A DNA stretch of 64,000 nt from Deltaproteobacteria bacterium (GCA_016214985.1 JACRMM010000022.1:1-64000); one strand, 5' to 3'; shown: positions 16,382 through 25,341, numbered from the stretch's first letter. Notes: generated by a model from the sequence alone, not told the origin. A program made the numbers and translations.

Positions 16382-17839
16382 CTACTGTACGAAGTTCGGG
16401 AACCGCGCCCGGATCTTCTGGACGACCGCCTCGTCCACCGGGGTCGGCGTGTGGGTGGACAGGATCTCGCGCGCCAGGTCGTTGCACCGGCGGTAGGTGT
16501 CCTTCTTGCCCGCCTTCTCCCAGTTCTCCCGCTGCTCGCGGTCCGCCACGGTCGGCAGGTAGTGCTCTTCGCGCATGTGCTCGAAGGTGTGGTCTTCCTG
16601 CACGAAGTTCCCCCCGGGACCCACGGACTTGATCACGTCCACGGCCAGCGTCTCGTCGGTCACCTCGACTCCCTGGAGCACCCGCATCACTTCGCCCAGG
16701 ATGTCGTTGTCCATGACGTACTTCTCGTAGGAGGCCGTCATGCAGAACTCCAGGAGCCCCAACGCGTCGTGGATGAAGTTGCCCCCCGCCATCCCCACCA
16801 GGAGGTTCGTGATGGCCCCCTCGTAGCCCGACTGGGCATCGACGAGCTTGGAGTCGGACTGGCCCGCCGTGCCATAGAACGGCAGCCCGTAGAACTGTGC
16901 CATCTGCGCTGCGCAGGAGTTGATCAACCCCTCCTCCACCGACCCCGACGCGTACCCCATGGTGCGAAGGTCCGTGGAGGTCGACGTGCAGGCCATCAGG
17001 ACCGGCGTGCCCCGGTTGGTGAGCTGCGCCAGGCACAGCCCCGAGAGGGTCTCGGCGCACAGCTGCGCCACGTTGCCCGCGATGGTCACCGGACCCGTCG
17101 CCCCGGTCAGCGGCTCCGCCGGCATGGAGAGCGGAAGCCCCGACTCGGCGCAGGTCATCAGGAGGTCCCCGTAGACCTTATCGATCTCGAGCGGGCTGAT
17201 GACGCACGTGATGAAGGAGAGGAACGGCTCCTTCTGGAGCTTCTCCTTGCTGCCCGCGATCATGGTGGCCATCTCGACCACCTGGCGCGTGCCTTCCACC
17301 GTGTAGACGCCGCCCTGAACGTGCTTGTTGGTGTTGTTGATGGCCGCGAAGAAGCGGTTGATGTCGACCTTCTCGATCGGAAGCTCGTTGGGGTAGACCG
17401 GGATCACCTGGAAGTGGCAGTTCGCCAGGTAGTCCAGGAGCTTGGAGACCTGCTGGACGTCCTTCAGGGTCGAGGGCCGCTTCTCGCCCGAGTCGAGATC
17501 CAGGATGTTCAAGGCCGTGCCGCCGCTGCCGTAGTGGACCCGCGTGCCGCCGACGATGATGTTGTTGTCCGGGTTGCCTCGGGCATGGAGCACGAGCTCC
17601 GAGGGCGCCGCATCGACGCAGTCCTCGAGGAACTCCTGGGTAATGAAGACGAGCTGCTTGCCCTCGTCCACCCGAAGCCCCGCCTTCTTGAACATCTCGA
17701 AGGCGCGCGCATTGGCGACCTTCACCCCCGCCTCCGACAGCAGCCGCACGATCGCCTCGTGCATCCGGCGCTGGTCCGAGGCCGTCAGCGGCCGATACAG
17801 TCCTCCGTTCAATCCTCCCAGCTTGCCTCTCTTGAACAT
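16382..17839 (-). CDS. Trimethylamine methyltransferase (MttB) family protein, non-pyrrolysine, 485 aa
   Basis: Transfers a methyl group from a quaternary amine to the corrinoid protein. The whole frame reads without an internal amber codon, so this is a non-pyrrolysine member such as MtgB (glycine betaine), MtpB (proline betaine) or MtcB (carnitine), and not trimethylamine MttB itself. Typical features are the N-terminal helices with LYRPLTASDQRRMHEAIVRL, the barrel motifs (FYGLPFYGTAGQSDSK, GMAGGNFIHDALG) and the C-terminal GPGGNFVQEDHTFEHMREEH. It is the first gene of the methyl-transfer operon, downstream of a good promoter. AGAGGAG precedes the ATG by 10 bases. Glycine betaine is the best guess because the neighbouring genes match mtgBCA, but the substrate is not determined by sequence alone. 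No betaine transporter lies in the window. Confidence 0.87.
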   Translation of the reverse strand: MFKRGKLGGLNGGLYRPLTASDQRRMHEAIVRLLSEAGVKVANARAFEMFKKAGLRVDEGKQLVFITQEFLEDCVDAAPSELVLHARGNPDNNIIVGGTRVHYGSGGTALNILDLDSGEKRPSTLKDVQQVSKLLDYLANCHFQVIPVYPNELPIEKVDINRFFAAINNTNKHVQGGVYTVEGTRQVVEMATMIAGSKEKLQKEPFLSFITCVISPLEIDKVYGDLLMTCAESGLPLSMPAEPLTGATGPVTIAGNVAQLCAETLSGLCLAQLTNRGTPVLMACTSTSTDLRTMGYASGSVEEGLINSCAAQMAQFYGLPFYGTAGQSDSKLVDAQSGYEGAITNLLVGMAGGNFIHDALGLLEFCMTASYEKYVMDNDILGEVMRVLQGVEVTDETLAVDVIKSVGPGGNFVQEDHTFEHMREEHYLPTVADREQRENWEKAGKKDTYRRCNDLAREILSTHTPTPVDEAVVQKIRARFPNFVQ

Positions 17840-17908
17840 GACCGGCTAACTCCTCTGTAGGTGTGGTTCCGCTGCCGTGGTGTGGCGGTGCCACTCGGTA
17901 GGGCTAGG

Positions 17909-17960
17909 CGTATAGCACGGGAAAGAAAAGCCTGTCAACGTGATATTCAACTTTTTTTCC
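17909..17960 (-). promoter_or_regulatory. Promoter and operator-like box of the methyltransferase operon
   Basis: On the minus strand TTGACA (17933-17938) and TATACG (17909-17914) are 18 bases apart. Seven bases upstream of the -35 is TTCAACTTTTTTTCC (17946-17960, plus-strand reading). It matches 11 of 15 positions of the TGCAACTTTTTTGCA repeat before the glutamate-synthase-like operon, at the same distance from the -35. Co-regulation by the XRE-cupin protein is inferred. Confidence 0.62.
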
Positions 17961-17982
17961 CTAGAGGAAACGCGCGGGCGGC

Positions 17983-19806
17983 TCAGTCCTCCTCCTCGTC
18001 CTCGTGCCGGGCGAGCTCCTCGAACTTGATGTCGATGGCCAGAACGCCCGCCATCTCGTCTTCCTCGTTGTACACCGGCGCCGAAACGGTGAGGGTCAAG
18101 CGCCCGGTCACCTTGGAGGCGTAGATGTCGGTGACCGAGATCTTACCGGTGTGAATGGGCTCCTGGAACCAGAACCGGTCGGCGTAGTTGTCGAACACCT
18201 CGTAGTCGGCGTACTTGGCCTTGTCCTCGATCTGCGTGATGTTCTTCGTGATCTTCTTCCCCTCCATGTCGGTGGCGTAGATGAACTGGATGAAGGGGTG
18301 CTCCTCGGCCGCCTCCCGCATCACCCTCTCCATGCTCTCGCCGTCCATGGAGCGGATGTCCGGCTCCTCGACGATCCGCTGGATGATGTGGGTCACGCCG
18401 TCGCGGACGCGCTTCTTGAGCTTGTCGTAGTCCGAGACGAAGAGCTGCGGCATGTAGTTGCGAACCTTGCGCTCCATCTCTTCGTTCGACATGCCCGTGC
18501 TCCGGCCCGTCTCGTAGCTGCGCATGACCGACCGGAAGACCTTCGCCACTCCGGGGTGCCGCTTGTCGATCTTCTTCTCCCCCGTCAACGCGAAGTGAGT
18601 GTTGATCCAGTGCGCCACTCCGGCCATTCCCGACTTGTCCGTCACCGCGATCGCCATCGGCCGGTTGAGGATCTTGTCGGTGTCGAAGATGTTGTAGATC
18701 TCCTCGTTCTTCACGAGGCCGTCGATGTGGATGCCGGCCTTCGTCGTGTTGAAGTCTGCACCCACAAAGGGCATCCACGCCGGGATCTGGAAGTCGAGCT
18801 CGCGCTCGAAGTAGTTGCGAATGTCGGTGATCGCCGTGGCGTCCATGCCGCCGTCGGTCCCGGTGAGTTCCATGTACTCGATCACCATCCCCTCGATCGG
18901 GGGGTTGCCGGTGCGCTCGCCGAACCCCAGCAGCGTGCCGTTGACGGCTGAGCAACCATAGAGCCACGCGGTCGACCCGTTGACCAGGACCTTGTGGAAG
19001 TCGTTGTGGCCGTGCCACTCCAGGCACTCCGACGCCACGCCGGCGTCGTCGATCATCGCCCGCACGAGCCGCGGCACGCTGCGCGGCAGCGCCGCGCCGG
19101 CGTGCGGCACGCCGTAGCCCATGGTGTCGCACAGCCGGATCTTCACCGGGATCTTCGCCTCCTCGCCCGCCTCCACGAGGGCGCGCGCAAAGGGCACGAC
19201 GAAGCCGTAGATGTCGGCGCGCGTCACGTCCTCGAAGTGGCACCGGGGGACCACCCCCTCCTCCAGCGCCGCCTCGACGACCTCCATATAGTCCCGGAAC
19301 GCCTCGCGCCGTTTCTTGCCCAGCTTCAGGTAGATGTGGTAGTCCGACACCGACGTGAGGATCCCGGTCTCCCGCAGACCCATCGCCTTCACGAGCTTGA
19401 AGTCCTCCTTGACCGCCCGGATCCACGCCGTGATCTCCGGGAACCGGTACCCGAGCTCCTGGCACCGCCGCACCGCCTCCTTGTCCTTGTCCGAGTAGAG
19501 GAAGAACTCGGTCTGGCGGATCATGCCCTTCTGCCCCCCCAGTCGGTGGAGGAACTTGAACAGGGTCACGATCTGGTCGGGCGTGTAGGGCGCCCGGGCC
19601 TGCTGACCATCGCGGAACGTCGTATCCGTGAGCCAGATCTCGTCCGGAGGGCTCGGCGGCAGGAGAACCCCGTCGAAGGGCACCTTGCACACCTCCGAGT
19701 ACGGGAAGATCTCCCGGTAGAGGTTCGGCTCGTCGCGCTCCACCACCTCGTCAAGGGGGAAGTCGCTGTAGCTCTTGCGGATCAACTTCTGCTTTCGCTC
19801 AGGCAT
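17983..19806 (-). CDS. Re-citrate synthase/homocitrate-synthase-like enzyme with C-terminal Cache-like domain, 607 aa
   Basis: Residues about 50-430 are a DRE-TIM-type (HMGL-like) barrel: LTDTTFRDGQQARAPYT near 58, IRQTEFFLYSDKD near 97, LEWHGHNDFHKV near 263 and CSAVNGTLLGFGERTGNPP near 285. The wording follows the Re-face citrate synthase of Clostridium kluyveri and syntrophic deltaproteobacteria more closely than isopropylmalate or homocitrate synthases, so condensation of acetyl-CoA and oxaloacetate is likely. The usual C-terminal leucine-regulatory domain is absent. Residues about 450-600 instead resemble a PDC/Cache sensor fold (FIQFIYATDMEGKKIT, VTDIYASKVTGRLTLTVSAP, GVLAIDIKFEELA), with no membrane segment. 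GAGAGG lies 7 bases before the ATG. It stands 143 bases upstream of the mttB-like gene on the same strand. Confidence 0.75.
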   Translation of the reverse strand: MPERKQKLIRKSYSDFPLDEVVERDEPNLYREIFPYSEVCKVPFDGVLLPPSPPDEIWLTDTTFRDGQQARAPYTPDQIVTLFKFLHRLGGQKGMIRQTEFFLYSDKDKEAVRRCQELGYRFPEITAWIRAVKEDFKLVKAMGLRETGILTSVSDYHIYLKLGKKRREAFRDYMEVVEAALEEGVVPRCHFEDVTRADIYGFVVPFARALVEAGEEAKIPVKIRLCDTMGYGVPHAGAALPRSVPRLVRAMIDDAGVASECLEWHGHNDFHKVLVNGSTAWLYGCSAVNGTLLGFGERTGNPPIEGMVIEYMELTGTDGGMDATAITDIRNYFERELDFQIPAWMPFVGADFNTTKAGIHIDGLVKNEEIYNIFDTDKILNRPMAIAVTDKSGMAGVAHWINTHFALTGEKKIDKRHPGVAKVFRSVMRSYETGRSTGMSNEEMERKVRNYMPQLFVSDYDKLKKRVRDGVTHIIQRIVEEPDIRSMDGESMERVMREAAEEHPFIQFIYATDMEGKKITKNITQIEDKAKYADYEVFDNYADRFWFQEPIHTGKISVTDIYASKVTGRLTLTVSAPVYNEEDEMAGVLAIDIKFEELARHEDEEED

Positions 19807-20153
19807 GGACGCACCTCTCGGCTCTCCGGGCGAATCGAGGAATCAGTTCGTAACCGTGAAGGATCGATTGAAACACGAAGCCGGGGAGCTTGCCAAGCGT
19901 CCGGTTGGTGCACCCGACGCTCGACCGAGGGACGGAGACCGATCGCTTCGACCTCGGTCGTGTCGAGAAGCGCACGAACTTCCCTGGGGAAGAAGCGGTG
20001 CGGGGCCAGGATGCGAAGGGGTGCGTGGAACACTCGCGGTCCGCAGGCCATCTTCCACGCCCGGGAAGCGGAGGCCGGTTTCGCCATTCGTTCCCGAAAG
20101 GTATACTGCGCGCCGGGCGTGGCCGGATTTCCGCGGGAAGGGGAGGACACCGG
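19807..20153. other. Divergent intergenic region between Re-citrate synthase-like and thioesterase genes
   Basis: No gene is supported here. A -10-like TATACT (20102-20107) stands 46 bases before the thioesterase GTG, with a poor -35 (TTTCGC, 17 bases upstream). No convincing promoter is visible for the minus-strand gene. Confidence 0.4.
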
Positions 20154-20588
20154 GTGGAACTGGAGTGGGGCGACGGCTGCTTCGTGTGCGGCAAGGGGAA
20201 CCTTCAGGGGCTGCGGCTCGAGTTCTCCTTCGATGAGTCCTCGGGCGTCCTGGAGACGACGTGGGTGCCGCCCGAGACCTATCAGGGCTACGACGGCGTC
20301 CTCCACGGGGGGATCCTGTCGACGCTCCTGGACGAGGCGGTGGGAAAGCTCACCACGGTCGTGGGAAAGCCCGCCGTGACCGCGGAGATGACGGTGCGGT
20401 TCCTGAAGCCCGTGCCCACGGGATCGCCCCTGACCGTGCGGGGCCGCCTGACGGAGGAGAACCGCCGCGTGCTTCGCGGCACCGCCGAGGCGCTCCTGGC
20501 GGACGGAACCCTGGCCGCAAGCGCCAGCCTCACGCTCCTTCGGCCGCCGGCGAAGCGGGGCAGCCGGGTTGCGGAAGGGCGGGAATGA
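20154..20588 (+). CDS. PaaI-family hotdog-fold thioesterase, 144 aa
   Basis: A single hotdog domain of the acyl-CoA thioesterase (PaaI/4HBT) type. Visible motifs are CFVCGKGNLQGLRLEF at the start, YDGVLHGGILSTLLDEAVG near residue 45 (the HGG helix that carries the catalytic acidic residue) and MTVRFLKPVPTGSPLTVRG near 75. The GTG at 20154 is preceded by GGGAGG with 7-base spacing, which decides the start over earlier in-frame codons. It reads towards rnr, 78 bases away, and may be cotranscribed with it. The substrate is unknown. Confidence 0.82.
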   Translation: MELEWGDGCFVCGKGNLQGLRLEFSFDESSGVLETTWVPPETYQGYDGVLHGGILSTLLDEAVGKLTTVVGKPAVTAEMTVRFLKPVPTGSPLTVRGRLTEENRRVLRGTAEALLADGTLAASASLTLLRPPAKRGSRVAEGRE

Positions 20589-20666
20589 CCAAGAGTCGGG
20601 AGCGCCGAACGGTTTCGCAGGACCACACGGCGGATGTCCGCCCCACGTGTCAGTGAAAGGACCACC

Positions 20667-22871
20667 ATGATCCCCAGCCGAGAGGCTCTGCTCAAGTTCT
20701 TGCTCCAGAAGGCCGCCCAACCCCTCTCCGCCCGCGACCTCTTGGACCAGCTCAAGGTGACGCCCGCTGACGAGGTCGAGTTTCTGCGCTTCCTCGACGA
20801 CCTCACGCGGGCCGGCAACGTGGTGGAGATCAAGGGCGGCCAGTACGCGCACCCCTCGCGGGTCGGCCTCGTGGTCGGGCGGGTCCAGGTGCACCCCGAC
20901 GGCTTCGGCTTCGTGATCTCGGACGACCGCGACCAGGCCGACCTCTTCGTGAAGCCGCGGTGGCTTCGGGCCGTGATGAATGGCGATCGGGTGGTGGCCC
21001 GGGTGGAGGCCGGCGGGCGGCGACCGGAGGGGCGGATCATCCGGCTCCTCACGCGCGCCAACGAGCGGGTGATCGGCAAGGTGCAGGTGCAGAAGAAGCG
21101 CGCCGTGGTCGTGCCCCTGGACGAGCGCCTGCTTCACCAGATCTACGTATCACCGGACGAGCTGGGCGGCGCGGCCGACGGGCAGATCGTCCAGGTGGAG
21201 CTCACCGCGTATCCCACCGAGGAAGCGGGGCCCGAGGGCCGCATCGCCCACGTGCTGGGCGTGCCGGGCGAGCCCGACGTGGAGGCCAAGGCGATCGCCC
21301 TGAAGCACGGGGTGCGCGTCGAGTTCGGCCCGGAGTTCGTCTCCCTGGCCGAGAAGGCGCCCTCGCGCGTGCGGCCGGCGGACTTGAAAGGCCGCGAGGA
21401 CCTTCGCAGCCTGCCCTTCGTGACGATCGACGGCGAGAAGGCCCGGGACTTCGACGACGCGGTGTGCCTCGAGCCCCAGACCGACGGGACGGCCTGCCTG
21501 TGGGTGGCGATCGCCGACGTGTCCCACTACGTGCGCGAGGGCACCGAGCTCGACGCCGAGGCGTACGAGCGGGGGACGTCGACCTACTTTCCCGACCGGG
21601 TCTTCCCGATGCTCCCGGAGAGGCTCTCCAACGGGATCTGCAGCCTCAACCCCCGGGAGGACCGCCTCGTCATGGTCGCCGAGATGGGGTACAGCCGGGG
21701 CGGCCGCCGCAACGGCGCGCGGTTCTTCCCGGCGGTGATCCGAAGCCGGCACCGCCTGACCTACACGGCGGTCGCCCAGATCCTGGACGACCCCGACTGC
21801 GAGGAGTCCCGCACCCTGACCGACGTCGTCCCCTCGCTCCTGGCCATGGGAGAGCTGGCCCGCGCGATCCGGTCCCGGCGCCGCGACCGGGGAAGCATCG
21901 ACTTCGACCTGCCCGAGGCCGAGATCGTCCTCGACCTCCAGGGCAAGCCCGAGGACATCGTCAAGAGCGAGCGCAACTGGGCGCACTTCCTGATCGAGGA
22001 GTTCATGATCGCCGCCAACGAGGCGGTGGCCGAGTTTCTCGAGGAGCACCGCATCCCGTGCCCCTACCGCGTCCACGCGGAGCCGGCGAACGACCGCGTG
22101 GAGGAGTTCCGGCGGTTCGTCCACAACTTCGGGTACACCCTGAAGGGGAAGCAGAAGCTCCACCCCCGCGACTTCCAGGACCTGGCGCGCCAAGTGGAGG
22201 GGAAGCCCGAGGAGCGCATGGTCAACCAGGTGATGTTGCGGACCATGCAGAAGGCGGTGTACTCGCCGGTGAACATCGGCCACTTTGGGCTCGCCTCGAC
22301 ACACTACGCCCACTTCACCTCGCCCATCCGCCGCTACCCCGACCTGATCCTGCACCGGCACCTGAAGGCAGCGCTCAAGGGCAAGCGCCTGGCCAAGGGG
22401 TGGAAGGACAAGGCCGGCGCGTACCTGGAGGAGGCGTGTCCGCACCTCTCGGGACGGGAACGGGCGTCCGAGGCCGCCGAACGGGAGGCGGTGACGTGGA
22501 AGAAGTGCCAGTTCATGGCCGACAAGGTCGCGAGCACGTTCTGGGGGTATGTCACCGGGGTGGCGAGCTTCGGCTTCTTCGTGCAGCTCGAGGACTACTT
22601 CGTGGATGGCCTCGTGCACGTGTCGAGCCTGAAGGACGACTTCTACGCCTACTCCGAGCCTCAGCAGGCCCTGATCGGGGAACGCACGAAGCGCTCCTTC
22701 CGCATCGGCGACCGCTTCCTGGTCCGGGTGGACCGGGTGGACGTGGAGCGCCGCCAGATCGACTTCACCCTGGCCGCGCCCCTCGCGCCCCCCGCCCCGC
22801 CGACAGCGCCCGTGCCGCCGCCCGCGCAGGGCCGGAAGACCCGCAAGCCGCGCAAGGGCCGCAGGACCTGA
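20667..22871 (+). CDS. rnr: Ribonuclease R, 734 aa
   Basis: A processive 3'-5' exoribonuclease that degrades structured RNA. Domain order is a winged helix (about 5-75), cold-shock/OB domains with VQVHPDGFGFVISDD near 80, the RNB catalytic core with VTIDGEKARDFDDAV near 255 (metal-binding aspartates) and PDRVFPMLPERLSNGICSL near 315, then an S1 domain (FWGYVTGVASFGFFVQLEDY near 630). The tail is basic (KTRKPRKGRRT), as in many RNase R proteins. The ATG at 20667 follows AAAGGA with 5-base spacing; an earlier in-frame ATG has no ribosome site. The UbiB-like gene begins 7 bases after the stop. Confidence 0.96.
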   Translation: MIPSREALLKFLLQKAAQPLSARDLLDQLKVTPADEVEFLRFLDDLTRAGNVVEIKGGQYAHPSRVGLVVGRVQVHPDGFGFVISDDRDQADLFVKPRWLRAVMNGDRVVARVEAGGRRPEGRIIRLLTRANERVIGKVQVQKKRAVVVPLDERLLHQIYVSPDELGGAADGQIVQVELTAYPTEEAGPEGRIAHVLGVPGEPDVEAKAIALKHGVRVEFGPEFVSLAEKAPSRVRPADLKGREDLRSLPFVTIDGEKARDFDDAVCLEPQTDGTACLWVAIADVSHYVREGTELDAEAYERGTSTYFPDRVFPMLPERLSNGICSLNPREDRLVMVAEMGYSRGGRRNGARFFPAVIRSRHRLTYTAVAQILDDPDCEESRTLTDVVPSLLAMGELARAIRSRRRDRGSIDFDLPEAEIVLDLQGKPEDIVKSERNWAHFLIEEFMIAANEAVAEFLEEHRIPCPYRVHAEPANDRVEEFRRFVHNFGYTLKGKQKLHPRDFQDLARQVEGKPEERMVNQVMLRTMQKAVYSPVNIGHFGLASTHYAHFTSPIRRYPDLILHRHLKAALKGKRLAKGWKDKAGAYLEEACPHLSGRERASEAAEREAVTWKKCQFMADKVASTFWGYVTGVASFGFFVQLEDYFVDGLVHVSSLKDDFYAYSEPQQALIGERTKRSFRIGDRFLVRVDRVDVERRQIDFTLAAPLAPPAPPTAPVPPPAQGRKTRKPRKGRRT

Positions 22872-22878
22872 TCCGGCC

Positions 22879-24558
22879 GTGAAGCTCTCCTCCCTCGCCC
22901 AGACCTACCGCTCCATGCAGCGGCTCCGGGAGATCCTCCTGGTGCTGTCGCGGCACGGTTTCTCCCAGGTTCTGGAGGCGACGGGCCTCGCCCGGTTCCT
23001 GCCCCTCTCGCGCCGCCTGCGCCGGCGCGCGGGCCTCGAGGGCGACACGCCGATCCCAGTGCAGCTTCGGATGGCGCTCGAGGATCTGGGACCCACCTTC
23101 GTCAAGCTGGGCCAGATGCTCTCCACGAGGCCTGACCTGGTGCCGCCGCTCTTCGTCGACGAGTTTCGGAAGCTCCAGGACGACGTGCCGCCGTTCTCCT
23201 TCGCCGAGGTGAGCCGGATCGTGGAGGAGGAGACCGGCGCGCCGCTCGCCGGGAGCGCGCTCACGGTGGATCCTCAGCCCCTGGCCGCGGCGAGCATCGC
23301 GCAGGTGCACCGGGCGCGGCTCGGCGACGGCACCCGGGTCGTCCTCAAGGTGCAGCGGCCCGGGATCGAACGCCTGGTCTCCCAGGACCTCGCGATCCTC
23401 TACCTCCTGGCCGGGTTCGCGGGGCGCCACATCGAGGAGCTGCGAGACGTCGACCTCGGGACCATCGTCGACGAGTTCGCCCGCACCATCCGCGGAGAGC
23501 TCGACTTCTTCCGCGAGGCCTCCCACGTCGAGCGGTTCCGCAAGAGCTTCGAAGCCTTCGAGGGGGTCGTCATCCCTGCGGTCCACTGGGAGCTCACGAC
23601 CCGGCGGCTCCTGGTCCTTGACGAGATCGACGGGCAGCCGATCCGGGCGCGAGACGAGCTGGCGGCAAGGGGGATCGATCCGGGGCGGATCGCGCGGATC
23701 GCTACCCGCTGCTTCCTGAAGCAGGTCTTCGAAGACGGCGTGTTTCACGGCGACCTCCATGGAGGCAACCTGCTCGTCACGCCCGACGGCCAAATCGGGC
23801 TCGTGGACTTCGGCGCCGTGGGCTATCTCTCCGAAGAGGTGCAGGACGGTCTGGGCGGGATCTTCATCGCCCTGGTCACCCGGGACTACCCGGCCATGGC
23901 CGAGGGGTACCTGCGGCTCGGCGCGGTGGACGACACGGTCAGCCTGCGGCGGTTCGAGCGCGACCTGCGAGAGCTCATCGAACCCTACTACGGCCGGCCC
24001 CTGAAGGACCTCCGCCTGGGCGAGATCCTGCGGGAGAGCGCGCAGATCGCGCTTCGCCACCGGATCCGCATCCCGCCCGACGTGGTGCTCCTCGCCCGGT
24101 CGACCGTCACGATCGAGGGCGTGGCTCGGGTGCTCGACCCCGACTTCGTCCTGCTCGACGAGGCGATCCCCTACGCCCGAAGGCTCCTCCTGCGTCACCT
24201 CGACCCGCGCCGGCGGGCGAAGATCCTGCTGCGCTCGACCCGGGACCTGAGCGACCTCGCGGCCGCGCTGCCGGGCCAGGTGACCCGCATCTTCCAGAAG
24301 CTGCTCGAGGGCAAAATCGCCATCGACTTCGTCCACAAGGGATACGAGAAGGTGGTGGACGAGATGGACCGCTCTTCGAACCGGATCAGTCTCGGGCTCG
24401 TGGTCTCGGCCCTGATCGTGGGCTCTGCGCTCGTGGGACTCTCGGAGAAGGGGCCGCTCCTCTGGGGGTTCCCGGTCTTCGGAATCCTCGGCTTCCTGCT
24501 CGCGGGGTTCCTGGGCTTCGGCCTCGCCATCGCCATCCTGAGATCCGGGAAGTTCTGA
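22879..24558 (+). CDS. ubiB: UbiB/ABC1/AarF-family atypical kinase, 559 aa
   Basis: A membrane-associated protein-kinase-like ATPase that supports quinone biosynthesis. Family signatures are PTFVKLGQMLSTRPDLVPP near residue 72 (the KxGQ motif), an alanine-rich loop in place of a glycine loop (PLAAASIAQVHRARLGDG near 133), the catalytic HGDLHGGNLLV near 290 and VDFGAVGYLS near 311. Two hydrophobic helices end the protein (about 510-530 and 535-555), as in UbiB. It starts with GTG 7 bases after rnr and has no clear ribosome site, so coupling to rnr translation is likely. The exact quinone pathway (ubiquinone or menaquinone) cannot be read from sequence. Confidence 0.88.
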   Translation: MKLSSLAQTYRSMQRLREILLVLSRHGFSQVLEATGLARFLPLSRRLRRRAGLEGDTPIPVQLRMALEDLGPTFVKLGQMLSTRPDLVPPLFVDEFRKLQDDVPPFSFAEVSRIVEEETGAPLAGSALTVDPQPLAAASIAQVHRARLGDGTRVVLKVQRPGIERLVSQDLAILYLLAGFAGRHIEELRDVDLGTIVDEFARTIRGELDFFREASHVERFRKSFEAFEGVVIPAVHWELTTRRLLVLDEIDGQPIRARDELAARGIDPGRIARIATRCFLKQVFEDGVFHGDLHGGNLLVTPDGQIGLVDFGAVGYLSEEVQDGLGGIFIALVTRDYPAMAEGYLRLGAVDDTVSLRRFERDLRELIEPYYGRPLKDLRLGEILRESAQIALRHRIRIPPDVVLLARSTVTIEGVARVLDPDFVLLDEAIPYARRLLLRHLDPRRRAKILLRSTRDLSDLAAALPGQVTRIFQKLLEGKIAIDFVHKGYEKVVDEMDRSSNRISLGLVVSALIVGSALVGLSEKGPLLWGFPVFGILGFLLAGFLGFGLAIAILRSGKF

Positions 24559-24624
24559 CCCGCACGGATCCCTGAGGCAGCCCGGCTTTCGAGCCTCCCG
24601 GGCGACTCCCCGAGATCGGGGGTC

Positions 24625-25329
24625 TTACGCGGAATCCTGGGAACCGATGCCGACCGCGTCCGGTGGGCCGAACAGGGCGGTCAGGGCCGTGAGCCGGTTT
24701 GTGCGGACGAGGGCGAGGACTTCGTCGCCTGCGGCGAGAACCGTGTCGCCTCGCGGGACCAGGAGGCTGCCGTGCCGCAGAACGGCGGTGACGGTGCAGT
24801 CCGGCGGGAAACGCAGATCCCTCAGGGCCCTTCCCTCCGCGGCCGACCGGGCGTCGACCCGCTCCTCGACGAGCGTGAAATCGCCCCGCGTGAGCTTCAG
24901 GAGCGTGGTCATCTCGACGAGCGAGAGCTGCTCTGCGATCAAGTAGGCGAGGAGATCTGCCTGATTGAGCGCCAGATCGACCCCCATCTCCTGCGTGAAG
25001 AGCCAGGCGTTGGCGGGGTCGTTGACCCGCCCGACGGTGCGGCGAACCCCGAACTCCAGTCGCGCCAGGCTCGCCACGACCAGGTTCACCTCGTCGATAC
25101 CCGCCACCGCCGCCACGACGGAGGCCTCCCGGACGTGGGCGGCCTCGAGCGTCGCGGGGTCGGTGCCGCTGCCGCAGACGGTGCGGGCCCCGGGGGCGGT
25201 CCGCGAGACCTCGGCCGCTGCCTCGTCGCGCGGGTCGACCACGGTGACCGCGTGACCCTGGCGCACGAGCAGGGCGGCCAAGTGGAGTCCAACCTTCCCT
25301 GCGCCCACGATGATCACCGTCTCTGCCAT
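24625..25329 (-). CDS. TrkA/RCK-domain potassium-channel regulator (CeoB/C-like), 234 aa
   Basis: A cytosolic regulator with an N-terminal TrkA_N Rossmann domain (VIIVGAGKVGLHLAALL) and a C-terminal TrkA_C domain (about 140-215). The nucleotide-binding glycine pattern GxGxxG is intact. E. coli TrkA is about 458 residues with two such units; here two single-unit genes lie side by side and total 450 residues, the CeoB/CeoC arrangement. It follows the second RCK gene by 12 bases. No TrkH/KtrB membrane subunit lies in the window, so its channel partner is unknown. The 66-base gap downstream, shared with convergent ubiB, contains short GC repeats including CCCCGA-GA-TCGGGG that may terminate both sides. 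Confidence 0.85.
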   Translation of the reverse strand: MAETVIIVGAGKVGLHLAALLVRQGHAVTVVDPRDEAAAEVSRTAPGARTVCGSGTDPATLEAAHVREASVVAAVAGIDEVNLVVASLARLEFGVRRTVGRVNDPANAWLFTQEMGVDLALNQADLLAYLIAEQLSLVEMTTLLKLTRGDFTLVEERVDARSAAEGRALRDLRFPPDCTVTAVLRHGSLLVPRGDTVLAAGDEVLALVRTNRLTALTALFGPPDAVGIGSQDSA

Positions 25330-25341
25330 TCTGCCCTCCTT

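Noticed and set aside
16382-17839. Pyrrolysine-containing MttB
   Set aside because: No in-frame amber codon interrupts the gene, so it belongs to the non-pyrrolysine branch.
15113-17860. A 915-codon open frame on the plus strand
   Set aside because: Antisense to the corrinoid and mttB-like genes, which have clear motifs and ribosome sites.
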